Source: Pyrenochaeta sp. MPI-SDFR-AT-0127
Lineage: Eukaryota > Ascomycota > Dothideomycetes > Pleosporales > Cucurbitariaceae
Assembly: GCA_020747015.1 (NCBI GenBank)
Contig: JAGTJM010000031.1
Location: forward strand, 357,912-421,911
Direction of reading: 5' to 3'
Length of the DNA stretch: 64,000 nucleotides
Position numbers and translations under genes: made by a program. The stretch's first letter is position 1, and each line of letters begins with the position of its first letter. Shown one piece after another: positions 11,279 to 23,813 of the stretch. Below the pieces are notes generated by a model that saw only the letters and a list, made by a program, of their open reading frames with translations, did not search any database and was not told where the DNA came from.

Positions 11279-13734
11279 TCATTTTGCGAAATGCAAATCG
11301 TAGCCGAGCCACTTCCTTGCCTGTACTTGTGGAACAGTGAGTCCGGGTTTACCGTACGTTAGAGGTGCGAAAAAGAGGAAGCTCCAGAAGACTGCCACCA
11401 AGATAACACCAGCCGCGATCCAGCTTCCTAGCTGGCTAGTAGTAGCAACACGCTCGCGTACAGGGCGTGAGCGAGTTCTGCGGTGGCCCTTGATGGCAGG
11501 TGACTCAGGGTCTTGAGGCTCGATGCAGAAAATGAACTCTACGAGGGCGCCAGTTACAAGGCAGGACGCAAGATGCGCAGGTAGGTAGTGATGTAGGAAA
11601 AGCTGACGGCCCATAATATAGAAGGGAATGTAATGAGCCGCCCAAGTGAGAAAAAAGAAACCAGTCGAATTATAGAGACGGGAGCGAGTACCTGCAGGTA
11701 GCTTTGTTAGGATATTTTGTCAAATGTACTGAAGATTAAGTAGGCAACATACGTTCATCCAGTGCATCCATGCCACGGCGCAGAGCCAGTTGATCAGCAC
11801 CAATGATGCCAGCGAAGACAGCAAGTAGCGAAGAGGCTAACCACCAACCAATTGGGTTACCTAGGAAGTAGATCTGTTCGCGCGTGTCGTTATGTGTCCA
11901 AAAAGACACGCCACGAAGAAGAAATGGCCAAGACACGGGTTGCGAGGCGTACGGGTGAGAGCTAGTCAACGCATTGTTGTGGTAAAACATAGCACGCTGA
12001 AGCTCAACCCATTTCCTGAGGAAACTAAGCCGCTTGACCTGCTTAGGTTCCTTTTTGTTGCGCTCGTCCTCGATAGGTAACGAAGGGATGTCGTCGACAT
12101 ACCAGACATTGCTCGATTGTTGAACGTTCTTGTTGCCATTGATCTCAGCTTGTTTATAGGCCCACTCTGGAAGAGGCGAGGTATGGGTCCACATAGCAAC
12201 TTTGGTTGGTACATGAACAAGCTTGAAGTGGGTGGACATGGTCTTGAAGTCCCCCTTGCCCTTATCGACCTTGAGTTCAAAGATTGTATCATTATAACGG
12301 TCACCAGCGGCCTCCTCCTTGTTCACGGTTGTGAATTCTTGGTTGGTTGGATAGTAAGGGGATGCGACATCGTGTGTTAAAAGAATCGTGTCGGTGATCA
12401 GATGGCGTAAACGAATAGTATCACCAAGCTTAACGCGTTGACCAACCTCGCTTGCAAGAGGCTTCGTGGGAAGGACTTGCCAGTGATTGTTGGTATCATT
12501 ATGGGGATAGCCTGTAACCTGCTGCCCCTGGGAAGAGACACGACCATCGTCGTATCGAAGTGGATAGCGGTCAGGGTGGCTGTGGAGGTACACCTTGGTC
12601 TCCTTATGGCGGATGGTGATGGAGTCATAGTAGTTGATGCTAACAGACTGAAGAGACATTACGTTGTCACTCAGGGTCTCCTGGAACTCGGGAGTCATGA
12701 AATCATCGCCAGGTCCTGACCGAGTAAGAATAGAGAAGTGGACCTGGAACCAGAAGAGGTACAGAAAGAATGGAACAATAACCAGGCCGACAGCACGAGC
12801 AGCAAAGTGCTTTCCAAATTCCGGTAAAGACAATGCGCCCTGGCGGCGATTGACGTCCATGAGATCCCAAAGGTCAATCATGACCGGGACACCAATGGAG
12901 AAGAACGTGAATACACCGACGTATTTGATGGAGATGACACAGCTCAAGTTGACGCCAGTCAAGAGAAGCCACTTCCACCATTTGCGGCCAAAGGGAGCGT
13001 GTCGTAGCTTGTAAAAGCGAATGTAGGAGAGAACCGAGAGGGCCATAAAGAAAATGAGCGAAGCATCAAGCAGTATCAAGCGGGTTTGCCCGATATGTGC
13101 GTTGTCGAATAGCATAAGACCAGCTGCTGTGACACAGGCGGGCAGCGAGTAGCCAGATTCCCACATGATCAGGAAGACGATCGGGACCGTCAGGGCGCCT
13201 AAGGAGGCAGGCATGGCGCGGTATGCGACATATGGGACCTTGTTGGTGATATAGGAATCACCAATGTTCTCGAAGAGGAAGTCACCCTTGTATCCGACCA
13301 GCCAGCCGGCGAACGCGAAGAGAAGCTTTCCGAAAGGAGGGTGGACATCGAAGAAGTAGGTTCGTTGCAGGTAGTAAGAGGCAAACTAGGTATTCCATTA
13401 GCAAAACATTAAGGTTTTAAGATAATTTTTCACTTGCTTGGGACTAATACAGCCCCAGCATCGGTAAGCACCATACCTTTCCAAAGTGCACTTCATCGAA
13501 AACGACCTGATCTGGGTGGGTGATGCCCCAGAACCGCGATATGAATGCAAGCACAGTTATGATTGTAATGGCAAGCTTGTAGTCCCACTCTTTGCCTTGT
13601 TGCACAGCTTTGTACGGCTTTACTTTCTCGACGACATTGGTGGCCTTCTCGGTGATGGTCTCTGGGTTGGGTGTTGTAGGTCGCTTTTTCTCTTTTGGAC
13701 CGCGCTGTCGAACAGTTCCTGCCGGGGAGGACAT
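11279..13734 (-). CDS. PMT4: Dolichyl-phosphate-mannose-protein mannosyltransferase, PMT4 type
   Basis: This ER membrane enzyme moves mannose from dolichyl phosphate to Ser/Thr of secretory proteins, the first step of protein O-mannosylation. Exons on the minus strand are 13734-13477, 13385-11753 and 11691-11279, giving 767 aa, the usual length; the introns are 91 and 61 nt. The first luminal loop has the acidic pair FDEVHFGK, followed by HPPFGKLLFAFAGW and DNAHIGQTRLILLDASLIFF. MIR repeats occupy the central luminal region (YYDSITIRHKETKVYLHSH onward), and C-terminal membrane helices follow. The motifs RYPLRYDDGRVSSQGQQVTG and GMDALDERT place it with PMT4, which prefers membrane-bound substrates, rather than PMT1 or PMT2. 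Its neighbour, a UDP-GlcNAc transporter, also serves cell-wall biosynthesis, but each gene has its own promoter. Confidence 0.95.
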
Positions 13735-14189
13735 TTTGGAGCTGCCTGGTAGATGCGCCGTTAGATTTGAGGATCTAGATGTAGTTGAAAAGCTGCATCC
13801 GACTCACCTCACACAGGAAAAGAAATTAGTCGATGGACTCGAGAGCGAAAGAGTGTTGCTGGTGTCGAGGCTGGTGTTCAAGCCAGATCAACAACTCCCC
13901 TTTTTGGCTTAGGGCTGTGATTGGCTACCCCTCCAATTGGACGTGTAGCCCAACAGCCATTGATGATCTTTTTAACTTTCGAGTTGCTTACACACAAGCC
14001 ATGGCAGCTAAGAATGCAGTCATATAAACGTTTACAATCTCATTTGAGGAACACATCACGGAACAGCAGGCTTGGTCGAGGGCAGTCCCAAATATGTACA
14101 TATGGCTAGTTCTACAAACTTGATAGGTTTTCCATTCCCGCCCAGTGCTACTAACTAGGCCGACACTTGCAAACTAACCCTGGCATTTT
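13735..14189. promoter_or_regulatory. PMT4 promoter and YEA4-type 3' region
   Basis: This 455-bp spacer lies between two minus-strand genes. A pyrimidine/purine-biased stretch lies just upstream of the PMT4 ATG. No specific element, repeat or RNA gene is recognised. Confidence 0.4.
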
Positions 14190-15380
14190 CTATTCTTCCT
14201 TGTCTTTCTCCGCTTCCATCTTTCTTTTCTGTGGGATCTTGTACGAAGTCTCCCAGCCGTACAAAGCGCCCGCACCAAACACCATCGCCGCACCAATCTT
14301 CATCAAGCCGCTCATCTGATTACCAAAGATCCAGATGCTTAACAGGAAGCTGACCAATTTCCTGATGTTCAAGACTATTGTCACAGTGACAGCCGACGTG
14401 TTAGCACTAAGTATGTTGACTCCGGTAATGCAAAGTAATTGCGTGACTGCGTTGGCGGTGAGATAGATGACATGCTGAGATGTTGTCGCAAAAGCCTTGT
14501 TGAGAATGTGTGGGAGGCCTGCGGCAACTTTGGGGGGTAATTCAAAAGACTGTGAGGCCTGTAGGCGTGTGAACTGCTCTGTGAGAACTGGACCAAATCC
14601 AGCAAAGAGTGGGATGGAAAGCAAGTGTGAGTAGAAGAGATTTGCTTGCCAATCCTTGCCATGATCTCGGTAGATATCCTCGACGTATGCACCCATGTAT
14701 GCAGAGAGAAGCTGTGCTATGAGAAGTACCAGAAGGCCCGCCTCGAAAGACGCGTTTCTTATATCGGTGCTTGAAGTTTCCATGTTTTTGCCCTCCAACG
14801 ATTAATACATGCAAGACAGTGGACCAGTGTGTGCATACCTTTGACTGAGCATCCGCCCACGCAGATACCATGACACCTAGAGTCAAGATTGCTACCGAAA
14901 ATACTTGCAGGCGAGTATATCTCTTTCCACGAAACCATCCAGCGGCCATCGTGGTCACACTACCGAAACTTCTGAGGATGATATGAACTGGCACGGATAT
15001 GTTGAATGCGAAAGCCCAGTTGTTCATCATGTTAACTGTGAAGAACAAAGCCGCACTAATGCACCACTTTCGGAAGGGGACAGGCGACGATCTAACAAAA
15101 TAACGGCCGTTGGGGTCGAATTGATAATGCAATGTCGAAAGACAAGTAAACACAAACTGAAAGAGTGTGATGAGCAGACCGCTGTTCGGCTCCTGCCTTG
15201 CATGAGATTAGTCTTTGTTCCCCTTCTTAAGCTTGGTCAGACTTACTTCACGATTGCCTCAAGGCAATAGACCTAAGCCATTTAAGTAAAGATACTACAC
15301 TAGAGCTGGCTTCTTACATTTGCGCAACACCCCCCAAAGATAAGCGAGAAGCTGCTGATAATGGGTGCAAGGGCGGCCAT
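14190..15380 (-). CDS. YEA4: UDP-N-acetylglucosamine transporter, YEA4/SLC35B type
   Basis: This is a nucleotide-sugar antiporter of the UAA family in the ER/Golgi membrane, in yeast linked to UDP-GlcNAc import and chitin synthesis. Exons on the minus strand are 15380-15318, 15272-15247 (26 nt), 15196-14839 and 14792-14190, making 349 aa, close to the yeast protein. The first exon gives a start in the first membrane helix (MAALAPIISSFSLIFGGCCA). The tiny second exon supplies VYCLEAIV and the third begins QEPNSGLLITLFQFVFT. Family motifs include SVPVHIILRSFGSVTTM, AGWFRGKRYTRLQ and the C-terminal SFLLSIWIFGNQM...GAGALYGWE. The Lys-rich tail (QKRKMEAEKDKEE) resembles an ER-retention signal. The substrate is inferred from family only. 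Confidence 0.9.
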
Positions 15381-16292
15381 AGCAGTGTCGTGGACTTGTT
15401 CCAAATTTCAATGCAATATAATTGTCCGGCCGTCAAGAAGCCAAGGAGCGACTATACAAAGTCAAGACAGGAGGAGGAGCTGGCGTTCGTTAGCCATGTG
15501 GCCAATAATGACTTGATGAACTGTGACAATCGCTACCAGTAAAACCAAGTGTGTGCCTGCAGATAAAGAATGCTGTAAGATGCGCAATCAGGAAACTTAC
15601 AGGAAAAGACTTAATATGCGGTCCACAGGTCTACCATCGTCCAACAAAACCGGGTAGTAGATGATGGCGAGTGAGATGGTTGACGTGGAAGCCAGGGTTT
15701 TAGAGAGCCTCATCGGCGCTAGTGGTAATTAGCCGAAAGTTGCTGGACGAAGAGCCTCACAAAGCTGTTCCTCAACCTACTATGATGAACATATTTTTAT
15801 TTGCAGATCACTTGGCTGTGTGTACGATAGAATACGCAACCTCATGAAGGCCCAGAGCTATCTCTGAACTTACATTAAGGGCACGTGAAAATGTAGGGGT
15901 ATGCATGATCTTGGATAGCTAGGACACTTACAATTCCCACACAATGTAATCGTTTCGCGATGCAGACAGCACGGCATAGGACGTCGAACATGGCACTTTC
16001 AATCCTCATTTCTGTTATTGTTTCTCTGCACCACTCAGAGTCATTATTGTGGTGTTCCAATCTCCACAGCTTTGCATCGCATCCATTTGCAATGCTTACA
16101 ATGACGTCGATCATCCGCGATCTCACACGCTGTTCACCATGAGTGCTCCGTTTCTACCATCCTAGCGCCATCGACCAGGCTGTTGCCAAAGGTGAAGAAG
16201 ACATCAAGAAGACCCATCGCCAAGGAACAAGCTAGTAAATGCTTCTATTTGTGCACGCCATTGAAAAGTGTCCACACCATGAATGGAGCTCT
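15381..16292. other. Intergenic region with a possible small spliced frame
   Basis: This 912-bp stretch lies between the start of the transporter gene and the end of CDC55. On the minus strand an ATG at 15713 opens a 38-codon hydrophobic frame (RLSKTLASTSTISLAIIYY...) that reaches a GTAAGT donor. Two CAG acceptors follow, but I could not build a convincing protein. Otherwise it holds promoter and 3' UTR sequence. Confidence 0.3.
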
Positions 16293-18104
16293 TTACAATG
16301 CGGAGAAGACAAAAAGCTATTTATGATTAGATCTAGCAGCCCAGTGGTAGCCAACTTAGTGTCACTTACATTATTTGTGGCTGCAATCGCAATGCTATCC
16401 TCAAATGGATGCCAGCTCATATGGAGGATCTTTTTGTTGAAATCGATCTGATCCGCGTCTGTTTCCTTTCGCATGCGTTGGCCTTGACCAACCGCGCCCG
16501 CAGCTGGGCTTCCCGCTCTTGAGCCACCCTTCTTGCTAGCGCTACTGCCCGTCGGGCTCGTTGATGAGTTCATTGGGGTCGGGATACCTACCTTCTTAGC
16601 TTTGAAAGCCGACTTGTCAGCCTGAAGGACGACTTCAGTGTCTTTCTCTGGGTCCGATGGATAGATCATGAAGTTGTTATTATAGCTGCCAGTCATGACA
16701 TTCTTGGCGTCGCCAGAAAAGACAACCTCAAATTTGTCAAAGATGCTGTCATTCTCATAGGTATCGCAGAGTCTGGGTCGTAAGTGTTCGTGAATCGGGA
16801 TTGTTTTGACAGGAGTTCGTTCCATGTTGACATCCCAGATCTTGACGGTCAGGTAGTCACGTGAGAGTATGTATCGCCCGTCGTGTGAAAATCGTACATC
16901 GGAGATGGATGAGATGATCTCGGAAAAGAACGAACGAGAGGAGGGGTCTTCTTCCTGTTCAAATTCTGGTCACGAACATGTTAGCAGGAGTATACCTTCC
17001 AAGGCAATTGAAGACTTACGTTTTGCGTGTTGGTCGCACAGGGCGCTTTCGCGCATGTCTGCTAGCTTAATGGTTCCCTTGGAGCTTGCATACATGAACC
17101 AATTACAGCTGATGGGATGGAACTCAGCAGCTGTAATGACCTCTGTGAGCTCCTCCATGTTGGCAGGTTTGATGTCGACAATATTGAAGCTCTGATCCTG
17201 AATATTGAGGTTCCACAGATTAATCCGCAGATCGTCGCTGCTGATGAAGGTCTCTCCATCACTGTTTACCGATATGCTGTTGATGTGGTAGGCATGTGCA
17301 TTTGCATAGGTCTTCCGGGGTACGGCCGCGACAACGGTATCGTGGTGTGTGAGTCTAGGAAGCTTCAGATCGGTGGCATTGCGGAATTGTGCGTTAGGGT
17401 TCCTGACAGGACCGCCTCCGCCAGCAACCCCACCTCCAGGTGTCAGCTCATGTGAAAGGTTGTTTTCCGCCACTACCTTTAATGATTTCTCGAAAACCTT
17501 CCACAGCTTGATTGTCTTGTCATTCGTAGAGAGGAGGTAGTGTGAGGCATTCTGTCGACGGCACCATTTGATCTTGTTTATCTTTTCTTCGATTTCAAGA
17601 GACTTTAGATAATCGAATTCGGGTTCGTGGGACTGAAACTCGGTATGGAACTTGTATTCGCAGGTTTTTTTCTAGTCACAGTCAGCTGTTGCCAGCTATT
17701 AAAAGCAAGTAACGATATCACACACCGTCTCATTCCTCTCAAACAAAACTACGCGGCCGCCCTTATCGCCGGTTGCGAGGTAGTTACCAGTCTGGTCAAA
17801 CTCAACGGTAGAGATGATGTCAGCTGCACTTGCTGTCAGCAATTGCACATATTCATTTCATCAGAAGTTTTTAGGCTGGTAAAAGAGCTTGAAATGTATA
17901 CCTTCTGTGATATCCTCAACGTCTCCTTTGTCACCGAAGCATCTATTCGAGTCAGTGGTGCTTGACCCAGCAGTTTGGGGCTGTTGCAGAAACCCCAGGG
18001 AGCAATCCAAAAGCCCTGCCAAGTGTGTTATAATGAGAAGAAGTATTGAAGTTGACGTACTGCGTGAACTTCCACGTCGTGGGGTTGCCCTCTGCTTCTA
18101 CCAT
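16293..18104 (-). CDS. CDC55: PP2A regulatory subunit B (B55/PR55 family)
   Basis: This is the WD40-repeat regulatory subunit that directs protein phosphatase 2A to substrates in mitosis and morphogenesis. It has six exons on the minus strand: 18104-18061, 17942-17902, 17823-17726, 17671-17020, 16965-16370 and 16316-16293, giving 484 aa. The last exon is only 24 nt and encodes LFVFSAL plus the stop, restoring the usual B55 C-terminus after IAIAATNN. Diagnostic motifs are WKFTQCFGDKGDVEDITEAD at the N-terminus, EFDYLKSLEIEEKINKIKW, SSDDLRINLWNL, RSFFSEIISSISDVRFSHDG and YENDSIFDKFE. A Ser/Gly/Ala-rich insertion (GSSASKKGGSRAGSPAAGA) sits near the end, as in other filamentous fungi. It is divergent from the ribosomal protein gene. 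Confidence 0.95.
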
Positions 18105-18632
18105 GACTCTTGACCAAGATTGCGGGACGCACACACAGCGGGGCTCGAATCAAAGCAACTAGGACCTCAAGAATTTCAAGACACAGGGCGGTATGAGCAG
18201 CCTATATGGGTAGCTGTAGAGCTCTGGGAGGGCGGGGGTTGGATGGCGCCGCCGACGTCGAGGTTGGCAGGCAGGGCAATACTGGATGATGTAGTGGCAG
18301 TGGGTAGTTGGGTGGACGAATGCGGCGAGAGCTGCGGGGCTGGGCGAAGACACAGAGGCAGCAAACTCGACTCGGTAGCGGGATGGCGAGAGCAGGAGGC
18401 AAAGCAGGGAGAAGCAGCAGCGCAGGTACAAGACAAAGCGTATGATGGGCCGTCTGGGTACCTCGTACTGGTTTGGCGGTCGTCAGGCGGGGCTTCTTGA
18501 TGGCCGCCAAGAACGGCATGCGCGAAGCGCGATGGCCCGAGCTCAGCACACACTTTACGAATATTCAGTCGTCTCGGCTGCCGCGAACTTCTCAACTTCG
18601 TCTGTACTAACACCCAGCACACCGAACTCGCC
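18105..18632. promoter_or_regulatory. Divergent promoter of CDC55 and RPL3
   Basis: This 528-bp spacer separates two genes read away from each other. The open frames across it overlap each other on both strands and look like composition artefacts of GC-rich DNA. Motifs for ribosomal-protein regulation could not be assigned by eye. Confidence 0.5.
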
Positions 18633-19965
18633 ATGTCCCACAGGAAGTTCGAAGCACCCCGCCACGGGTCTCTGGCATTCTTGCCGCGAAAGCGTGCTGC
18701 CCGTCACAGGGGTAAGGTGAAGAGGTAAACTATTGTCGCAATCACCAAAAGTTCGACCGCAGGCTCACAGCGATTACCAGCTTTCCCAAGGATGACCCGA
18801 AGAAGCCCGTCCACCTGACGGCCGCCATGGGCTACAAGGCCGGTATGACGACCATTGTCCGTGATCTCGACCGACCAGGTGCGAAGCTGCACAAGAAGGA
18901 GATCGTCGAGGCTGTTACCGTTATTGAGACTCCTCCTGTATGTACCACGATACAAGACCACCGTAATCACAATACTAATGGAGTTACAGATGATTGCTGT
19001 TGGTCTCGTCGGCTATATTGAGACTCCCCGCGGTCTGCGCTCGCTTACCACCGTCTGGGCTGAGCACTTGAGCGACGAGGTCAAGCGTCGCTTCTACCGC
19101 AACTGGTACAAGAGCAAGAAGAAGGCCTTCACCAAGTACGCCAAGAAGCACTCTGAGACAAGTGGCCAGTCCATCACCCGCGAACTCGAGCGCATCAAGA
19201 AGTACTGCACTGTCGTCCGCATTCTCGCCCACACTCAGATCCACAAGACCCCGCTCAAGCAGAAGAAGGCCCATCTTATGGAGATTCAGGTAAACGGTGG
19301 CAGCATTGCCGATAAGGTTTCTTACGGTCACGGTCTCTTCGAGAAGCCAATTGAGATCAGCTCCATCTTTGAGGACAATGAGATGATTGATGTTATCGCT
19401 GTTACAAAGGGTCACGGATACAATGGTGTCACTTCTCGATGGGGCACGAAGAAGCTTCCCCGTAAGACTCACAAGGGTCTCCGCAAGGTTGCCTGTATTG
19501 GTGCTTGGCATCCTGCCCACGTCCAGTGGACTGTTGCACGTGCTGGTCAGATGGGTTACCACCATCGTACCTCTGTCAACCACAAGATCTATCGCATTGG
19601 CAAGGGTGAGGACGAGGGCAACGCCTCGACTGAGTTTGATGTTTCCAAGAAGCGGATCACTCCGTAAGTACTATGCTCCTGACCACATGAAAAATCTAAC
19701 ATTGACCAGTCTGGGTGGTTTCGTCCGCTACGGTGAAGTCAAGAATGACTTCGTCCTGCTCAAGGGTAACTGCCCCGGTGTCAAGAAACGCGTCATGACC
19801 CTGCGTAAGTCAATGTTTATCCATACCAGCAGGAGGGCATTAGAGAAGGTTGAGCTCAAGTGGATCGATACCTCCTCCAAGTTTGGTCATGGTGCGTATC
19901 AGACGGCGGCGGAGAAGAGGCAGTACGAAGGTGTGCTCAAGAAGGATCTTCAGACCTCATCTTAG
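18633..19965 (+). CDS. RPL3: 60S ribosomal protein L3 (uL3)
   Basis: This is a core protein of the large ribosomal subunit that contacts the peptidyl-transferase centre through its W-finger. Exons are 18633-18724, 18781-18937, 18990-19663 and 19710-19965, encoding 392 aa, the normal length. The start MSHRKFEAPRHGSLAFLPRK is canonical. The central loop with GAWHPAHVQWTVARAGQMGY carries the conserved Trp and the methylatable His region. Strong codon bias toward C-ending codons matches a highly expressed gene. Introns are 56, 52 and 46 nt. The first sits shortly after the start, a common position in fungal ribosomal protein genes. Confidence 0.97.
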
Positions 19966-21056
19966 TCTGTCGGATGATACTTATGAAGCGTATCCTTTCA
20001 TCAATGGGCTTTGGCGAATGGGATAGGTCTATTATATGGATGCCGATCATGATAAGTGACTAAAGAACAATTCAAACGATTCTCCCAACCAAGTAGAAAT
20101 TTCCTCATTTTACGATTCTCTGAAGATCCGTTTCTAAACACTAAGCATTATGTGCGTGTTTGCAACACGTCGCATACGCACTAAAATAATAAGGTACGGT
20201 TCACTTATGCCCACGACATGCTAGTATTGGTTATCTAGTCTAGACTATCACATCTGCCAAAATTTCAAGTGTAGTGTATCGGCCAGTGAAAGTTAGGCCA
20301 TGGAGGCTGCAAGCTAGGTTAAGGGAGCCACTTGCGAAACCTGGTCGTCCTCAGTAATCATGAATCTTACAAGCGTACTGGCACAAGTGAAGATTGGTGG
20401 TTAACTCTTAACTTTCGCATGCGAGAAGTTAATGAAAATGAATTTTGGAAACACAAGATGTTCTATCCTGGATAATTTCCAGAAGTGTTAGGCGGAGCCA
20501 CTTGCATTAGGTGGTGATTAGTGAAATTGCATGTGATGAGATGCGATGGTCTATGACGATGACAATTATGTTCAAAGTATCTCCAGCACCAACGGCAAAC
20601 GATTTCGGGAGCAAGATAGATGTATGAGTCAACGCTTGCACGGCAGTGACAACCATCGTAGGCTGTATGTAGGATGCGTCAATGCTGTTGTCGATGCACA
20701 AGGCAATCTCGGCACTGGTCTGTGATGTATCGGCAGACAGTTGCTTTTGCTATGTAAATCAGACATCATCTGCAGGGCACAAGATATAACGTCAACGACG
20801 TGAAACACTCACAATAGATACTCAGGATCTGGTGCAGAGTTCCAAGCATTTTGGGCATATAATCGTTGCGTGCGTCAAGAAGAAGTTCCGGGATCGAAAG
20901 GTGCCTCATCGCCCGCCCAGCCGAGGCCTACCGAGCGAATTAGCTCCTTCCGATTCTAGTTTGTCACCAAAGGTCGCAACCTCCATCGTCGAACGCGAAA
21001 ACCCCCAAGGACCTCAAACACCAACTTCAACTGTTCGCTCTTCGGCCATCGCCAAC
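19966..21056. other. Intergenic region between RPL3 and SDH1
   Basis: This 1091-bp region holds the RPL3 3' UTR and the SDH1 promoter. Only short, unconserved open frames are present. No repeat or RNA gene was seen. Confidence 0.4.
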
Positions 21057-23319
21057 ATGAGTTGCCTCAGGATGCGTCGTGCGCAGCTTGCAAGCCAGGT
21101 GAGTACCTCTGAAGCTCCAAACCATCACACGTCCGTGTTCACACTCGCAATACCCGTCATCGTCCGCATCGAGGTTTTTGGTATATCTTAGGCTGCTCAG
21201 GCAGAATATCTGCAAGCCGCGAAGCTACCTGGATATTTCCATGCCCTCCCAGTGGATGTTTTGGTCGTGTCTCACGATTTTGTAGCTCAATGGCTAACAA
21301 TTGGAGCAACAGCTCTCGAGGAGCTTCCGTCCGTCCACACGAGCTTTCTCGTCGACACGACCTGCCCAACGCATCTTTGGTACCGAGCATCTGAGGGCCA
21401 AGGAGGCTTCAGGATTTATCTCCCAAAAGTATCCCGTCATTGATCATGAATATGATGCTATTGTGGTTGGCGCCGGAGGAGCTGGTCTACGAGCGGCTTT
21501 CGGTCTCGCTGAAGCAGGCTTCAATACGGCCTGTATATCAAAGCTGTTCCCGACTCGATCGCATACTGTGGCCGCGCAAGGTGGTATTAATGCTGCGCTT
21601 GGAAAGTACGTGGGAGCTCCATCATTGACTAATGGCAGGAGATGCTAATTACTCTTTGTAGCATGCACGAGGATGATTGGCGGTGGCACATGTACGATAC
21701 CGTAAAGGGTTCAGATTGGTTGGGTGACCAGGATGCTATTCACTACATGACGAGGGAGGCGCCGCAATCTGTCATTGAACTCGAGAATTATGGATGCCCA
21801 TTCTCAAGAACAGACGATGGCAAGATGTACGCTTTCGGCCTATTCGACGCTAATCCACATACTAACTCTGTCTAGTTACCAGCGTGCCTTTGGCGGACAG
21901 TCTCAGAAGTATGGCAAAGGCGGACAGGCCTACCGATGCTGTGCTGCTGCTGATCGAACTGGCCATGCTCTTCTCCACACCCTTTATGGACAATCGTTGC
22001 GACATAACACCAAATATTTTATCGAATTCTTTGCCACCGACCTGATTATGGAAGACGGTGTTTGCAAGGGCGTCGTTGCATACAATCAGGAGGATGGCAC
22101 AATCCACAGGTTCATCGCGAAAAACACTGTGTTGGCCACTGGAGGCTATGGACGTGCATACTTCAGCTGCACATCTGCCCATACTTGCACTGGTGACGGC
22201 ATGGCTATGGTTGCTCGCGCGGGTCTGCCTAACCAGGATCTAGAGTTTGTCCAATTCCACCCTACAGGCATTTACGGTGCCGGGTGTTTGATTACGGAGG
22301 GTTCTCGTGGTGAGGGTGGCTATCTGTTGAATTCTGAGGGTGAACGATTTATGGAAAGATATGCACCAACGGCCAAGGATTTGGCTTCTCGGGACGTTGT
22401 TTCCCGTTCTATGACACTCGAAATCCGTGAAGGCCGTGGTGTAGGCCCGGAGAAGGACCACATCTACCTCCAGCTCAGCCATCTTCCTCCTGAGATTCTC
22501 CACGAGCGTCTTCCTGGTATCTCTGAGACCGCTGCCATTTTCGCTGGCGTTGATGTTACCAAGCAACCCATTCCCGTTCTACCGACTGTCCACTATAACA
22601 TGGGTGGAATTCCGACCAAATACACTGGTGAGGTTATCACCCAGGACGCGCAAGGAAATGATCAAGTTGTTCCTGGTCTCTTCGCCTGTGGGGAAGCCGC
22701 TTCGGTTTCCGTACACGGTGCCAATCGTTTGGGTGCTAACTCCCTCTTGGATCTCATTGTTTTCGGCCGTGCTGTTTCCCACACTATTCGCGACAACTTC
22801 AGTCCGGGCCAGAAGGCTGATCCAGTCGCCGCTGATGCTGGCGCTGACTCCATCTCCGTCATCGACAAGGTCCGCACATCTGATGGCTCCAAATCGACCG
22901 CGGAAGTCCGCCTTGCCATGCAAAAGGTTATGCAGACCGATGTCGCCGTGTTCCGAACCCAGGAGTCGCTCGACGAGGGCGTTAAGAAGATCCATGATGT
23001 CGATCAACAGTTTGCGGATGTTGGTATCAAGGACCGCAGCATGATCTGGAACTCCGATCTCGTGGAGACGCTCGAGCTGAGGAATTTGCTTACCTGCGCT
23101 GTTCAAACCGCCGAATCAGCCGCCAATCGCAAAGAGTCGAGAGGCGCCCACGCTCGTGAGGATTACCCCGATCGTGATGACGAGAAGTGGATGAAGCATA
23201 CTTTGTCATGGCAGAAGCAACCGCACGGCCCGACACAGCTGGGATATAGGAAGGTTGTGGGTACCACGCTGGACGAGAATGAGTGCAAAGCTGTACCGCC
23301 GTTCAAACGCACGTACTAG
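21057..23319 (+). CDS. SDH1: Succinate dehydrogenase flavoprotein subunit, mitochondrial
   Basis: This catalytic subunit of complex II oxidises succinate to fumarate in the TCA cycle and passes electrons through covalent FAD. Exons are 21057-21098, 21307-21605, 21662-21826 and 21876-23319, giving 649 aa. The Arg/Ser-rich N-terminus (QQLSRSFRPSTRAFSSTRPA) is a mitochondrial presequence. The FAD-binding GXGXXG-type motif is AIVVGAGGAGLRAAFGLAEAG. The FAD-linking His lies in SHTVAAQGGINAALG, and active-site motifs are HPTGIYGAGCLITEGSRGEGG and RLGANSLLDLIVFGR. The C-terminal domain ends HTLSWQK...FKRTY. The first intron is long (208 nt) and uses a GAG acceptor (TTGGAG), the weakest call here, so the exact presequence may differ. 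The other two introns fit well; the last gives DGKIYQRAFGG. Confidence 0.95.
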
Positions 23320-23813
23320 AGAGATGTGGGTGTAGAGGAGAATGAGGGAATGGGTACGAGGGTGGTTGTCCTGTATTCTATGTATATTGGATGATTGATT
23401 GAATTGGCAATGCACATTAGGCAAGTTATTTGAGTACAAGTCTCGAGGAATCAAGAATTGAAGATCGAGTATTCAAAAGCATTGCAAGACCTCACACTGA
23501 AGGGCGCTCAGAGTCTGAAGAACACGGTTGCATCTCGTGGCAAGCGGCCCCGGTTTAGACCATGTCATTTACAACGTCCCGATCAAGTACACACACCAAG
23601 GCCTCGCGTTCATGGTACACACAAAGAGCGCTAATAATGTCTCGCAGAAGAGGCTGAATTTGCGGCGAGGGTCAACATTCGAAAAGCTGCATTACTGCTT
23701 TGTCCGCTTGCTGGTGTGGATGCAAGCACAATCACGACTGCTCGTACAAGATTGCCATCTGGTACTTGTGCGAATCTGATGATGTTCTCTGTATGATTAT
23801 GCTCCAGTTCCAC
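23320..23813. terminator. Convergent 3' region of SDH1 and RPT1
   Basis: This 494-bp spacer separates two genes that end toward each other. It must contain both polyadenylation regions. No open frame here looks real. Confidence 0.4.

Noticed and set aside
16232..16292. Extended C-terminus of CDC55 by reading through the last intron
   Set aside because: The unspliced frame ends in non-family sequence, whereas a 24-nt final exon restores LFVFSAL and a stop.
22579..23106. Antisense frame of 175 codons within SDH1
   Set aside because: It mirrors the conserved flavoprotein exon and has no features of its own.
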